64,000 nt of DNA from Phytophthora colocasiae (taxonomy: Eukaryota > Oomycota > Peronosporomycetes > Peronosporales > Peronosporaceae), in assembly GCA_018806915.1 (NCBI GenBank), contig JAGKQI010000034.1, forward strand, positions 1,116,001-1,180,000, given 5' to 3'. The notes beneath the pieces are model-generated. The model was not told the origin of the DNA. It made no database searches and saw only the letters and a list, made by a program, of their open reading frames with translations. Position numbers and translations under genes: made by a program. Positions 1-10,886 of the stretch are shown here, piece by piece (position 1 is the stretch's first letter; each line of letters starts with the position of its first letter).

Positions 1-1296
1 CGCGTTAAATTTGAAGCCAAGAGCCTCCAGTTCCGGCAGGATATCAGCCACATCCGCACTACCACGACCATTGCGTCGAACTCGAACGACGTTTTTGCCC
101 AGTTGATAACCGCGAAGAACGCGGGGCCAGGACTCGTCGGTTTGGGGCACAACCCACCACGACGGCACGTCGCAGTGGTGGTATTTGGCCTTATACAGCC
201 TCAACGTTGGCAGCATCTCCTTAGCCCATTTCCCGAACAATGGCTCCCAAGCGTAGCCGAGATCCTTGAGTTTCTGCTTGTCGTCCTTCATCTCATCTCT
301 GAAAATCCGGCTGGTGTTGATTGTCTCGATGATGTATCCGAGCTTCAAACCCCACGCACGCTCCGGCCATGGAGCTTCACTAGGGACTACGAAATCCTCC
401 GAAATGAGTGCATCATTATACAGAGTCGGGTACAGCTCCAAAGTGGGCATGATGGCTTCCCTCCATATATCAAAGGACAGCTCATCCTGGAAAAAGTCGA
501 GGGCCCGGAGATCCGCCATTGCACGTGGCGTCAGAGGTTGTTCGTCCATATTTGCCTTGACCTTCGCCACGGCGTGACCTAACCGGTATCCCCAGCAAAC
601 TTCAGGCCAATGAGGATCACTAGTAGGCACCTTATAGGTGTGGTGCACCGAGCAGTGACCGAAGATATCTCTATATCTCTGCATGGCTGTGAGGAACTGC
701 ATCTTCCACTTCCATTCAGCGTCACTCCAGATGAATCCCATGTCGTCCAGCTGCTGTTTCCGCTGCTCTGAGAGTCCATCCTCCACGTCTCGACGCAGCA
801 ATTGACACTGAGAGCCGAGCTTTACACCCCATGTAGCTCTTGGCCACTTGTCGTCACCTACAGGCACTTGGAATTGCTGTCGGACGAAGAGATGGCCCTC
901 CTGTTCCTGGAAAACCTTGAGTGACGGGATGATCTGCATCTCCCAAACGTACGTCTTCCAGTCATCGAACGGGAAGCCGATTGTCTTGAGCAATTCGCAC
1001 TTAAAAGGACTGCAACGACCACGTGTGAAGAGTCTCAATCGTTTGCCTAAATCCATGCCCCAAGCCTCCTTTGGCCAGGGCGTAGAAGCTTGGGCATCAT
1101 CAGGAATTGGTACGACGAACTTGTACGGGACGGTAAAATGACCCTCAATATGGTAAAAAGTCTGCAATGCAGCTAGAAATTGACGGTCGTTCTCCGTCTT
1201 AGGTACGACTGAAGCTTTTGAGGACTGGAGACGGCGCTGCAGAGGTGTAGAGGAACGTAGAGGCGTCCGCAACGTCCTCGACAACAAGCGCTTCAT
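1..1296 (-). CDS. Helicase-associated (HA) repeat protein, mitochondrial presequence, C-terminus beyond window
   Basis: A reading frame opens with ATG at 1296 on the minus strand and stays open to the left edge, so about 430 residues are visible and the stop is outside. The first 25 residues are rich in Arg, Ser and Leu and nearly free of acid (starts MKRLLSRTLRTPLRSS), which looks like a mitochondrial targeting peptide. The rest is a series of about five repeats of roughly 75 residues: an aromatic/hydrophobic helix, a 'G(H)..VP..F.VP' strand, 'WP....WG..LG', then 'L..LGF.W'. That is the pattern of the helicase-associated domain (PF03457 type), expanded in oomycetes and usually present without a helicase. 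The function is unknown; nucleic-acid binding is only a family guess. No intron is needed in the visible part. Confidence 0.75.
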   Translation of the reverse strand, partial: MKRLLSRTLRTPLRSSTPLQRRLQSSKASVVPKTENDRQFLAALQTFYHIEGHFTVPYKFVVPIPDDAQASTPWPKEAWGMDLGKRLRLFTRGRCSPFKCELLKTIGFPFDDWKTYVWEMQIIPSLKVFQEQEGHLFVRQQFQVPVGDDKWPRATWGVKLGSQCQLLRRDVEDGLSEQRKQQLDDMGFIWSDAEWKWKMQFLTAMQRYRDIFGHCSVHHTYKVPTSDPHWPEVCWGYRLGHAVAKVKANMDEQPLTPRAMADLRALDFFQDELSFDIWREAIMPTLELYPTLYNDALISEDFVVPSEAPWPERAWGLKLGYIIETINTSRIFRDEMKDDKQKLKDLGYAWEPLFGKWAKEMLPTLRLYKAKYHHCDVPSWWVVPQTDESWPRVLRGYQLGKNVVRVRRNGRGSADVADILPELEALGFKFNA

Positions 1297-1970
1297 TTTG
1301 CTGGTGGGTGGCAATTGGGCAGCAATATTACATGTAGCACCTTTTAAGTACGATTTGTGTATCGTATTTAATGGAAATGGATACGGTACAACTGCTTCAA
1401 CTTACGGTACAGCGGTACCGGTACAGTACCAGTTGATGGGAGGATCGATGACGTTGCTCAAACACGTTCCTCAACCACGCGTCCGCTTCATTCGCACTCA
1501 CAGAACTGACTGACTGGTGTACCTGGTACATGCACTTCAGAACGGAGAGATGTTGTTGATACAGGTAATTGCTGTCCAGCAACTTTTTCTGGCGGTACAA
1601 GCATGAAATGTGTTAAACGAATTAGTGCAATCATCACATCGAAGCTCCAAGACAAGCAATCAATACTTGTCCTACCCGTAATGACAGTGACTGCATCAGT
1701 ACGTAAAGAGCTTTGCCTTCTCCACTACCAGCAAAGCTGCCTGAGCTCTGCGTAACATCAACGTATACGTGTATACATACATACCTCAAACTAGCAACCT
1801 AGTGTTGGTTCAATACACAAAACCCATCTGGTTGCAACTTCAGGGTATGTTGAAGTTTTATCTTTTGCATCAATCATCGACGTATGAAGCACCAAGGTCC
1901 GTTGAGTATATGATGCACTTCATTCTCGCTTTTGCGTCCTGCCGCCCAGAGCTTCTTCTCTCTCGCCATC
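1297..1970. other. Intergenic region between divergent genes
   Basis: This 674-bp gap separates the divergent starts of the HA-repeat gene and the dehydrogenase. It must hold both promoters. A run with several GGTAC/GTACC palindromic hexamers lies around 1384-1450 and 1515-1530. No credible coding frame or RNA gene is seen. Confidence 0.6.
1917..1931 (+). promoter_or_regulatory. Oomycete initiator-like element
   Basis: CTTCATTCTCGCTTTT matches the oomycete Inr core (TCATTYY) and lies 45-55 bp before the dehydrogenase ATG at 1971, a normal spacing in these genomes. Motif match only; no transcript data. Confidence 0.4.
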
Positions 1971-3793
1971 ATGTTGCACCGCGTCTCTCGCTCCGTCGTC
2001 ACTGCCCGCTCTGCGCGTGCCTTCTCCACCTCTGTGGTGTGTGCGTTTCTCCCTGTCTTTTACCGCTCTTTGATGGGTCATTAACTTCTTGTACGTCACA
2101 GGAGCGAGTTCCTCTCTTTATTGACGGCAAATTCGTGCAGTCCAAGACGGACAAATGGATCGATCTGCGCAACCCCGTACGTCTTTTTAGTCGTAGGGAG
2201 ATGGGTCCACGATCTGCTGCTAACGCTCTTTGTCTCTGTAGGCCACCAACGAAGTGATCTGCCAAGTACCGGAGGCCACGCAGGATGAGATGCGTCAAGC
2301 CACTGAAGCTGCGGCCAGAGCCTTCAAGACGTGGAAGGAAGTGGGTGTACAGCACCGCCAGCGCGTCATGCTCAAGCTGCAGCATCTGATTCGTGAGCAC
2401 ACAGAAGACCTCGCTCTGTCCATCACGAACGAACAGGGCAAAACCCTTGCTGATGCTCGTGGCGATGTCTTCCGCGGTCTGGAAGTGGTGGAACACACGT
2501 GTGGAGCTGCTACGCTCATGATGGGCGAGACGGCCGAGAATCTAGCTACGTCCCTGGACACGTACTCGTACAAGCAGCCGCTTGGTGTATGTGCTGGCAT
2601 TTGCCCCTTCAATTTCCCAGCTATGATCCCGTTGTGGATGTTCCCCACTGCTACGGTCACTGGCAACACATACGTGCTCAAGCCCTCGGAGAAGGATCCC
2701 GGTGCCACTATGGTACGGTGTCTAATGTTGTTCATTAGTACTGGTATCACAACTGATGTGGTTGTTGTACTTTGTGTGTAGATCCTAGCCCGTCTAGCCC
2801 AAGAAGCAGGTCTCCCGGATGGTGTCCTCAATGTTATTCACGGTGCTCATGTAAGTTATGACGAATGGATCCGAGTTGACCCGTCTCAGTTGCTAACGGT
2901 AGCTTGTTAAACAGGATTCGGTTAACTTCATCTGCGATGCACCGGAGATTAAGGCCATCTCGTTTGTCGGCGGCAACCAAGCCGGTGAGTACATTCACTC
3001 CCGTGGCAGCGCTAACGGCAAGCGTGTGCAGGCCAACCTCGGCGCTAAGAATCACGCGGTTATCATGCCGGACTGTGACAAGGAGCAAGCTGTTGGTGCC
3101 CTTGCAGGCGCGGCTTTCGGGGCTGCCGGTCAGCGTTGCATGGCTCTTTCAGTGGTTGTGTTTGTCGGAAAGTCAAAGGAGTGGGTGCACGACATTGTGC
3201 AGCGAGCGAAGGAGATGAAGGTGAACGGCGGTCTGGAGCCCGGCACCGACGTTGGCCCGCTCATTACCGTCGCGGCGAAGGAGCGTGCCGAGCGTCTGAT
3301 CCAAGAAGGAGTTGATAATGGTGCAGAACTCCTACTCGATGGCCGTAACGTCAAGGTCCCCAAGTACCCGAACGGAAACTTTGTGGGTCCTACTGTGTTG
3401 AACAACGTCGGTACCGACAACCCGGCGTATGTGGAAGAGATCTTCGCCCCGGTGCTGGTCTGCACGTCGGTGGACACACTGGAAGAGGCGATTGAACTCA
3501 TCAACCGCAACCCGTACGGCAATGGTACGTCGATCTTCACGTCGTCGGGTGCTGCCGCTCGCAAGTTCCAGCATGAGATTGACGTCGGTCAGGTGGGCAT
3601 TAACGTGCCGATTCCGGTCCCTCTTCCCATGTTCTCTTTCACTGGCTCACGTGCATCGATTCGTGGTGACTTGAACTTCTACGGCAAGGCTGGTATCAAC
3701 TTCTACACGCAGATCAAGACAGTGACGTCGCTCTGGGACTACAACGAGAAGACCCGATACAGCGCAGTGATGCCGACGCTCGGCCAGAAGTAA
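1971..3793 (+). CDS. ALDH6A1: Methylmalonate-semialdehyde dehydrogenase (CoA-acylating), mitochondrial
   Basis: Five exons: 1971-2036, 2102-2176, 2242-2712, 2782-2850 and 2915-3793, giving about 519 residues, normal for the family. The N-terminus ([20 protein letters not shown]) is a mitochondrial presequence. The body matches the family throughout: LFIDGKF, 'NPATNEVI', '[15 protein letters not shown]', 'KPSE', 'SFVGG', then 'GQRCMALS' with the catalytic Cys, 'EIFAPVL' and 'NPYGNG'. The enzyme converts methylmalonate or malonate semialdehyde plus CoA and NAD to propionyl- or acetyl-CoA in valine and pyrimidine breakdown. All introns are 65-70 bp with good GT-AG ends and join in phase 0. The dense shadow frames inside are not genes. 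Confidence 0.95.
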
Positions 3794-3907
3794 GAGAACC
3801 AACCCAACCTGCACACAAAAACTAGTGTCTAGTAAAAGTGAGTGCTTAAATGGAATGGATGGAATGACACTCGCTTTTCACATCCTGTACATGGTATTTG
3901 CAGTTCA

Positions 3908-6009
3908 CTAACGTCTTCGACCACCGCCTCGGCCTCCACCACGACCACCTCGGCCCCCACCGCGCCCACCATGGTAGCCGCCGCCACCTCCGTAGTCATC
4001 GCGATCAGTTCTTTCTTCGTCAGCACTTGAGATCTTCGTTTCCTCAAGCTTCCGTCCATCGGGCTCGTTCAGTGTGCAGCGATTGGCGTGGTACTGGTTG
4101 ACAAACATTTCAAGTTGTCCAGCAGCATTGGCCGCACCAGTCTTGGCGTTCTTGCTCAGTCGTGGGCAAACGTCCCGGGCAATAAGCACCAGCATCTTGT
4201 GGAACTGTTTCTTGTAGTTGCGCAGCAGTTCGAAGCCTGCTACTTCCAGGATGGTCAGTGTCAGAGCGCCAGTCATGAGGTGAGGGGGCTCGTTAATGAG
4301 CCGTGCCAACCACGTCCAGCAATCTCCAAGCTCCAGACCAGGCGGCGACGGGCTACCGTCCCAGGGAGTGGTTTGACGTACAGCAGCCAGCACAGCTGAA
4401 ATCATCGTCATTCGTCGCGTATACTCCGTAACGTGTTCCAGCCCATCTGGATCTGAGCTTTCGCCTACCGCTTTTTGGAAACCAACGGATATTTTGTACT
4501 CGGCGATCGTCTGTGACGCGTGCTTCTCCGGGTTGTCTGGGATTGTGAACACACAAGTCTTGTAGAAGTAGCCCAGCATGACGTCCGTAAGCTCAGGGGT
4601 TTGCACGCAGCTCATCTTGATCACATGAGCAATGGGGTAGCAAGATCTACAGCAGCATTAAGAGTGGTTAGCTATTTTCCTCGTATAAGCCGCATAATAC
4701 ACGAACGTACTTGTAGTCTGCACGTCCTTCCACCTGCTTGGACAAGTTTGACGCCACCATGTCGAGAGCGAATTTGAAGTACGCCTCACCTGAGGTTTTA
4801 GCCATCTACAGTAAAAAAACGATCAGTCAACTCTATCAACATTAAAAAGTTATTGCATGTAATACCTGAAGGAGCTGTTGAATTTTGCTCACAACGTTCT
4901 TGATAGCAGAGGGGGCAGCAGCAATTTGATTGCATGCACCAGCCTGAAAGAAGAACCTTGCACCGTTAAAAGACAAACCCTTTCAGACAACAAAGCAGCA
5001 ACAACTCACCTCGCGTCTAATTTGCATCCGGATCTTCTTCACAGAAGGATCAGGACTATCCAAGATATCTGTGGTGTGTCGATGAAGCTCTTCCAGACGT
5101 TTGATGCATTGGTGGCCTTCCTCGACGTACTTCTTCGCTTGAGCTGCTGCTTCTTTTTCTGCAGCGCGCTTGGCAACTTGCTCCTTTTCACGCTCCTGCT
5201 GCTGCTTCTTCTGTGCCAACGCACGTTCAGCCGCCAGAGCCTTCGCCTTAGCTTGAGCTTCTTCCACTTCTTCCTCCGCCTTCCGCTGCGCCTCTGCAGC
5301 TTCTTCTTTCTCCTTGGCTTCCTGCAATGCCTATACATCCATCTCAATCAGTTTTTAGCCACTTTTAACGCATTATCACCTCCCGCACCTTCTCACGTGC
5401 ATCTTCTTCACGACGCAATGCCTCCTCCTCTCTCTTCTTCTGCTCTTCTTCTTGTCGACGCTCGTCTTCACGCGCTTGTTGAAAGGCACGCAGTTCCGTC
5501 TCCACCTGTTCCAGTGCAGACCTCTCTTTCTTCCGAATCTTCTGTAATTTGGCCTCTCCTTCTCTCTCCAGCTGCTGCTGCTTCCTCAACACACTCATTT
5601 CCTCTATAGACCTGTCAGTTCCCTCCAGACCACGTAGCTGCGCCTCTGCATCCTGTCGCGCGCGCTGCAGAGTCTCACACAGCTGCTTGTAAGCACCGCT
5701 ACCTGTGACCGCCTGAACCGCCTTCCGCTCACACGCGCGTTCCACCTGCTCCACCAGATCTTGACGCGTCTTAACTGTGAGTTGCAGCATCCCCAGCGCC
5801 GAAGTAGCACTGTCAACACTGCGATTGCTATCGTTTAAAGCTGCATCTGAGTCTGAGTCTTCTCCATCGCTATAACTCGTGGAACTGTCGGAACTAGGAG
5901 CTCGGAATCGACGACGACACGGAGAAGTTACTGTACGAGGTTTCTGTACCTCCTGCAGGTCGCAATAGACAGCAGGAGCTTCATCCTCGGGGGCGACGCT
6001 GAAGCGCAT
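3908..6009 (-). CDS. GLE1: GLE1-like mRNA export factor with RGG tail
   Basis: Five exons on the minus strand: 6009-5380, 5330-5010, 4943-4866, 4805-4711 and 4646-3908, about 620 residues. Residues 130-280 are a long Glu/Lys/Arg/Ala coiled coil. The C-terminal half is the helical GLE1 domain: 'CYPIAHVI...PEL', 'FYKTCVFTIP', 'CWTWLARLINEPP', 'LEVAGFELLRNYKKQF'. GLE1 sits on the cytoplasmic face of the nuclear pore and, with inositol hexakisphosphate, activates the DEAD-box helicase Dbp5 for mRNA release. The last 30 residues are a Gly/Arg (RGG) tract, not usual in yeast or human GLE1 and likely RNA-binding. The gene ends 115 bp from the convergent dehydrogenase gene. Confidence 0.88.
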
Positions 6010-6253
6010 GCTTGATGCTCACTCAAATGCTATTGTCGTCAATAGAACTTTTTTTTAGTCCAATTTGTGTATATGTATTTCTTATCTGATGTAAGACACA
6101 TGATTTAGACCGCGAGCCGGAACCGTAACCGTGACGTCTGAACCGCCGACGTCTCCACCATTCATATCGAGCCAAAGCCTTCGTCGGAGCATCCGTAGCC
6201 TAAGCAAAACCACTCGCCTTCTTCCTTTCTTCGTGACCCAGAACAGCGCAATC

Positions 6254-6773
6254 ATGGTAAGCTGCTGCGTCTATACAGGGCAGTTAATGGAGAAAAGAGC
6301 GGTCTTTTATTGAGGGGAGAGAGAGAGGAAAATAAACGCAGGGATATCGAACAGGAAAACAGGAATTGTCGACTTTTCAGCACGTTTGGACGGCGAAAAC
6401 AATAAGCTACAAAGACTCCTCCCCTTAATATTCAGCTCCTGCTCTGCTGAAAAAAAAAGTTTTTTTTTTTTTACTATACTACAGGAATGCTAACGAAGAA
6501 TGATTGTCATTATTTTTTTTCTACCAGTCTCGTGACCTTCTGCACCCGTCCGCCGCCGAGGAGGCCTCCAAGCACAAGCTTCGTCGTCTCGTACAGGCCC
6601 CCAACTCGTACTTCATGGACGTCAAGTGCCCCGGCTGCTTTAACATCACCACGGTGTTCAGCCACGCCCAGACGGTCGTGCTGTGCGGCTCGTGCTCGGT
6701 GATGCTGTGCCAGCCTACGGGCGGTAAGGCTCGCCTCACGGATGGCTGCCAGTACCGCAAGAAGACGGAGTAA
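6254..6773 (+). CDS. RPS27: 40S ribosomal protein eS27 (RPS27)
   Basis: Exon 1 is only the ATG codon (6254-6256); a 271-bp intron (6257-6527) follows, then exon 2 (6528-6773). The 82-residue product starts MSRDLLHPS and carries the C4 zinc finger CPGC (35-38) and CGSC (54-57), the hallmark of eS27, with the family's C-terminal '[15 protein letters not shown]'. It is a small-subunit ribosomal protein near the 18S rRNA 3' end. The pyrimidine-rich stretch before the start (CTTCTTCCTTTCTTC) resembles a ribosomal-gene leader. The intron is long for this window and begins directly after the start codon, a common place for regulatory introns in ribosomal protein genes. Confidence 0.95.
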
Positions 6774-7370
6774 GTTTATTCTTGGACACACTCAGGAGCT
6801 GCTTTGGATCTACTGCAGCAACTAGATACTCGACAACGCAGGGACGGAGAAGGAACCAAGCAAGAACAGCAAGTTAGCCTATGCCCGCTCGGAAATTGTT
6901 TTTCAGCTCGCACAGTCGCTCGCTTCGACTCGCTCGGGAACTCGATGTGTCTGTGAGGAAGAGGAAGCCTCCCGACCTCTTTCAGGTTGGCTGGATCGAG
7001 TTAGCAAGCTGCGTCGTCTTGCGGGGTAGCTGCTAATGTGAATCGAGGGACGTACGAGTTGATTATTTTGCGGGCTTTTTTCGGTCGTCTCTGTTTGGTG
7101 GGACTTTTGTTCTCTGCAATGGTGATTTTTTTAACTGATCATGTTTGTCAAAGTCTGCAATTGTAACTGTGATGCCCTCATGACGGCTTCACGTAACAAA
7201 TGCAGTTAGTGCTGGTCGGTCATCTTCTCACATTTACCCCAGCTTTGCTGTGTTTTAGCCACACTTGCATTGCATATACAAAACACCCTACGCTGCTCAA
7301 GGCCCAGTCCGTCTCACTCCTCCACACAATGATGGGGCAGCTCACTTGAACAGCAGGCATTGTGCTACAC
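6774..7370. other. Intergenic region between convergent genes
   Basis: About 600 bp of 3' flanks of eS27 and the importin-like gene. I see no coding frame of credible length or composition and no strong repeat. Confidence 0.6.
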
Positions 7371-9937
7371 TTACGCGTGGATAGCAGTTCTATCCTTCTC
7401 CGCCACAATCCACATGCTGTCGTCCTCCAGGTCCAGACGTTCAGCAAGCGCCATGATAGATCCAGTCTCCAGCAAATACGACACCAGTTTGTCGTTCGCA
7501 TTTACCATCTCATCCAGCACATCGACGTTCACTTCCTCCTCTGTTGGTGCTTCCTCTTCGTCACCTGGAGTGGTCGTACCGCCGTCTTCCTCCTCTTCGT
7601 TCGATCCATTGGAACCGTTCTCAGAGGCGGAGTCGTCTGCATCGTGCCGTCGACGTCGACCTCCTCCTCCACCACCTCCCGACTTTGTAGACGAAGCTTC
7701 ATCCGAAGACGAGTTATCTTGCTGCTGACCTTTATGCTGTTGGTTCTGCTTGGACCCCTTTCCATTGCTCACAGTTGCCTTCTGACCACGAAGAAGAGCT
7801 GCTTTGCGCTCTTTCGTGCGCTGACGCTTCTTCTGACGCTTGCTACGCTTGGATGCCTGACGCGCTTGTTTCTCGCTCGTCTCCTTCTCCGTTTCTTCCT
7901 TCCAGAGGCTCTCCTGATATTTAAGATGGAAGACCGTGCAATCACAGTTCTTGCACACGTTGCACTTGCACTCTGCGCAGAAGAATGTGTCGTTTGAGTG
8001 CTTCGAGAACGGGCCGAGGCAAATTGCACACGTGACAAAGTGCTGTTGCCATATACGCGAGGCTCGCTTCGCCACCGTGGCTGACTTGTGTGACACCAAG
8101 GTCTCTATGTTCGCTGAAGCCATGAGACTAGCGTACGGATTGGGTGAGTCCGTACGCTTTGCCTCCAACTCACCGACCTGAAGGATGCGTTCCAAGCCTT
8201 CTAGCGCCATCATTACCATACTCGTTTCCTCCAAGAGGTTCCCTAGGATCTGAATACAGCCCTGATTCACAAGATACTCGATTTGACTATCCGATCCGCA
8301 AGACGTGGCGTTCAGTACTACCCAGCACGCCTCGCTCTTCACCTCAGCGTCTGTGGTGCTCGCCGCTGCCAGCCCCATTAACGAAGGAATACAACCCGAG
8401 TCCAGCACGCACTGAATCTGGTCAACGGTTCCAGCAGCGATATTCGACAGCGTCCAGCAAGCTTCCTTCTGAATTTCGCGGTTCGAATGAGCGATTAGTC
8501 TTCGCAATGAAGGCACTGCACCGCACTCAATAATATGTTGCGTGTAGTCGTGGTCGTCTTCAGCACACACAATGTTTCCAATCGCACGCAGAGCTGGCTT
8601 CGTAACTCGCCAAGACGAGTGACTCAGCAGCTCGACAAGCCGGAAGCACACGTCGGAGTCCACAACAGCCTGGATGTGAGTGCTAGGACCATCACATAAG
8701 TGCGAGAACGCCCAACACACGTGACTCAAGATCTCCGTGTCCGTGCTGGTCAGCATCTTCGCTAAGTACGGCAGGATGAGTCCGATGTCAAACACTGGTC
8801 GCGGCTGGCCGTCACATAAGTTGCTAATAGTCCAGGTCAAGATACGTAGCAGCGACAGCCGGTCCCATGACGTCTTCTTCAGGTTGTTCACCAGTGGTGC
8901 CAGTGCCCCAGCGCTCAGCACGAGGTCTCTTGTCGCAGCTCCTTCGCCTGCCAAGTTGCCAAGAACCCACACGGACTGCTCCAGCACCTACTCGATTCAC
9001 CCCAACGTACACCAAAACTCAGCAAACCAGCTAACAACGGGGTGATACGAGACCATATCTCCAGCTACCAGGCCTACCTCTTCATTGGTCGAATCCAACA
9101 ACGACACAAGTGTCGGGATCACGCCGTTCTGCAGCAGCACCGATGTGTTGTCCGTAGCTCCAGCAGCGATGTTGGTGAGTGCCCACAGCGCTTCAACTTG
9201 CAATGTCGGTCGGTCTCTGAGCCGCAGCCACTTGATCAAGCGTGGGGTCCAATTCTTCTCCAGCATCTTAATGTCCAAAAGCAATAGCCAACACAATAGC
9301 CATTGCAACATTAGAACAACTTCACCTCCAACATCAATCAGTATCCACACTCTACCTGACGAATCAGCAGATCTCTCTCCGACGATAGCAACACCCGCAG
9401 CTTCTTGGCCGCTTCAAGTTGCACGTCCGCATCTTCCGAATTCAGTCCTGCATCAATCTGGTTCAGATCTCCCTGGAACGTAACGGAGGGCACAAGTCCT
9501 CCAGATCCGACCGATCCGTCCATTCCAGACCCTAGACTTCCGTTGGCCAAGCTGCTGAGACTGCCGTTAGCCAACAGACTCGCACCATGCGAGAGGTGGT
9601 GGTGGTGGTGATGGCCGTGCGAATGCAGTGAGAACTGCGGCTGAACCGTATTAACAGCTAAGCCAGCAGTGTCCGTGGCTTTGCCTCCCATGTGGTGGAT
9701 CGTAGTTGTCGTGGACGTCACAAGAGTTGCGTTCCCTCCTCTGTGTGTGGCCTGGTGGTGGTGCACAATGTCCCCGTTCTCCGTGCGATGGGCACTGGTC
9801 GTGGACTTCTTGAGCGCTAGATTGGCCTGTGACAACGTACTGGGCAGCGCCGCCACCGCAGCAGCCGTGAGTTCAGCCACGTCAGTGGGGGACAGGAAAG
9901 CTTTCTGGCTGCTGTTCGCCTTGAACGAGCCGCTCAT
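7371..9937 (-). CDS. Importin-alpha-like armadillo protein with cysteine-rich C-terminal extension
   Basis: Three exons: 9937-9356, 9266-9078 and 8987-7371, about 795 residues. Residues about 190-545 are armadillo repeats with the importin-alpha signature W..N positions ('QVEALWALTNIAAG', 'EQSVWVLGNLAGE', 'ILTWTISNLCDG', 'SHVCWAFSHLCDG', 'EACWTLSNIAAG', 'SEACWVVLNATSCG'), the groove that binds nuclear localisation signals. Two features are odd. The N-terminal 190 residues are Ser/His/Gly-rich (with a run of seven His) and show no basic importin-beta-binding segment. After the repeats comes a cysteine cluster (about 577-607, CAIC...CAEC.CNVCKNC), a Lys/Arg-rich stretch, a poly-Gly run and an acidic tail. 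Start chosen at the Met before SGSFKA; a Met 31 codons upstream is less likely. Confidence 0.8.
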
Positions 9938-10886
9938 TCGCTCCGAGCGCTTGTCGGAGAGGAAGGGGCAACGATTTGAGCAACTAAGGGGCGTTGAGCC
10001 TGCTAACATACGACAGGAAGACACGCACAATCAAGGCTTAGAAAATGGATCCGTGTAAGACCTGTAGGCTACGGGTGGAGATGCAAACGACACTGGACGA
10101 AAGCCAAGACGCTTGCGCAGCTGACGGGCTACGTAGCGTCACCAGATTCTGTCTATAGCAACCGGGAGCGGATGCGCAACGCACCTCTTCCAAGACCCCA
10201 GAAGCCGCTTTGAGCTCTTCGGCGTCTTCTTCTCTTTGGTCGCTTACTCGCGGGGTCGCTGGACCTTTAATTCGGAGGTTTTACGTAATTCGCTAAAGTT
10301 TACGGCCTTCGAACCTTTGATACTGAATTAGTTTGGATTATGTAATATAGGAATGTCTGAAGATTAACATCCTGTAAGATTACCGATATTGTGCAAATAG
10401 TTAAAATAGACTTCATAAAAGCTATTCGTGTACAAAGGATTCGATATTTTAAATGTCAATTGCGAGAAACTTGTGCCTGATGCTGCTGCGTGAAGGAAAT
10501 GGACCGAGGTCTCGTCAGTGCAAAGTGTAGTAAGGGCAGGAATGACATGATATGACACGTGTCGAGAATTATCTTGCCTTTTTTGTTTATGGCGTCTGTT
10601 GAGGAATGCTCTAAAGTTGAAAGCACAATATCCTACTGATAATAGTTCAGTTCAACGCAGCATTTCTAGTGCTTCCATAGCGATGCATTTCGATCATTGT
10701 AGCATTGTCGTGCCGTACTTCCGCTCCTCAGCTTGTACCCATGTCTAAGAAACGGATGGCTACCATCTTTTTTTTTGGCTGCGTCAAAACAGGGGACGAA
10801 ACGGAGGTATAATCAATACAAGTCAAACTGCGATTATCAAGATGTAGCCATGTCGAATTCAGTAACTACAGGTATCCTTGCAAAAG
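9938..10886. other. Intergenic region
   Basis: About 950 bp between the 5' end of the importin-like gene and the 3' end of RFWD3, both on the minus strand. It becomes AT-rich from about 10,300. No supported gene or repeat is seen. Confidence 0.6.

Noticed and set aside
103..582. 159-codon plus-strand frame and its overlap partner
   Set aside because: Shadow of the minus-strand HA-repeat gene, which shows repeated domain structure and a mitochondrial presequence.
8470..8490. GGTTCGAATG as a tRNA B box
   Set aside because: No A box or cloverleaf around it; it lies in importin-like coding sequence.
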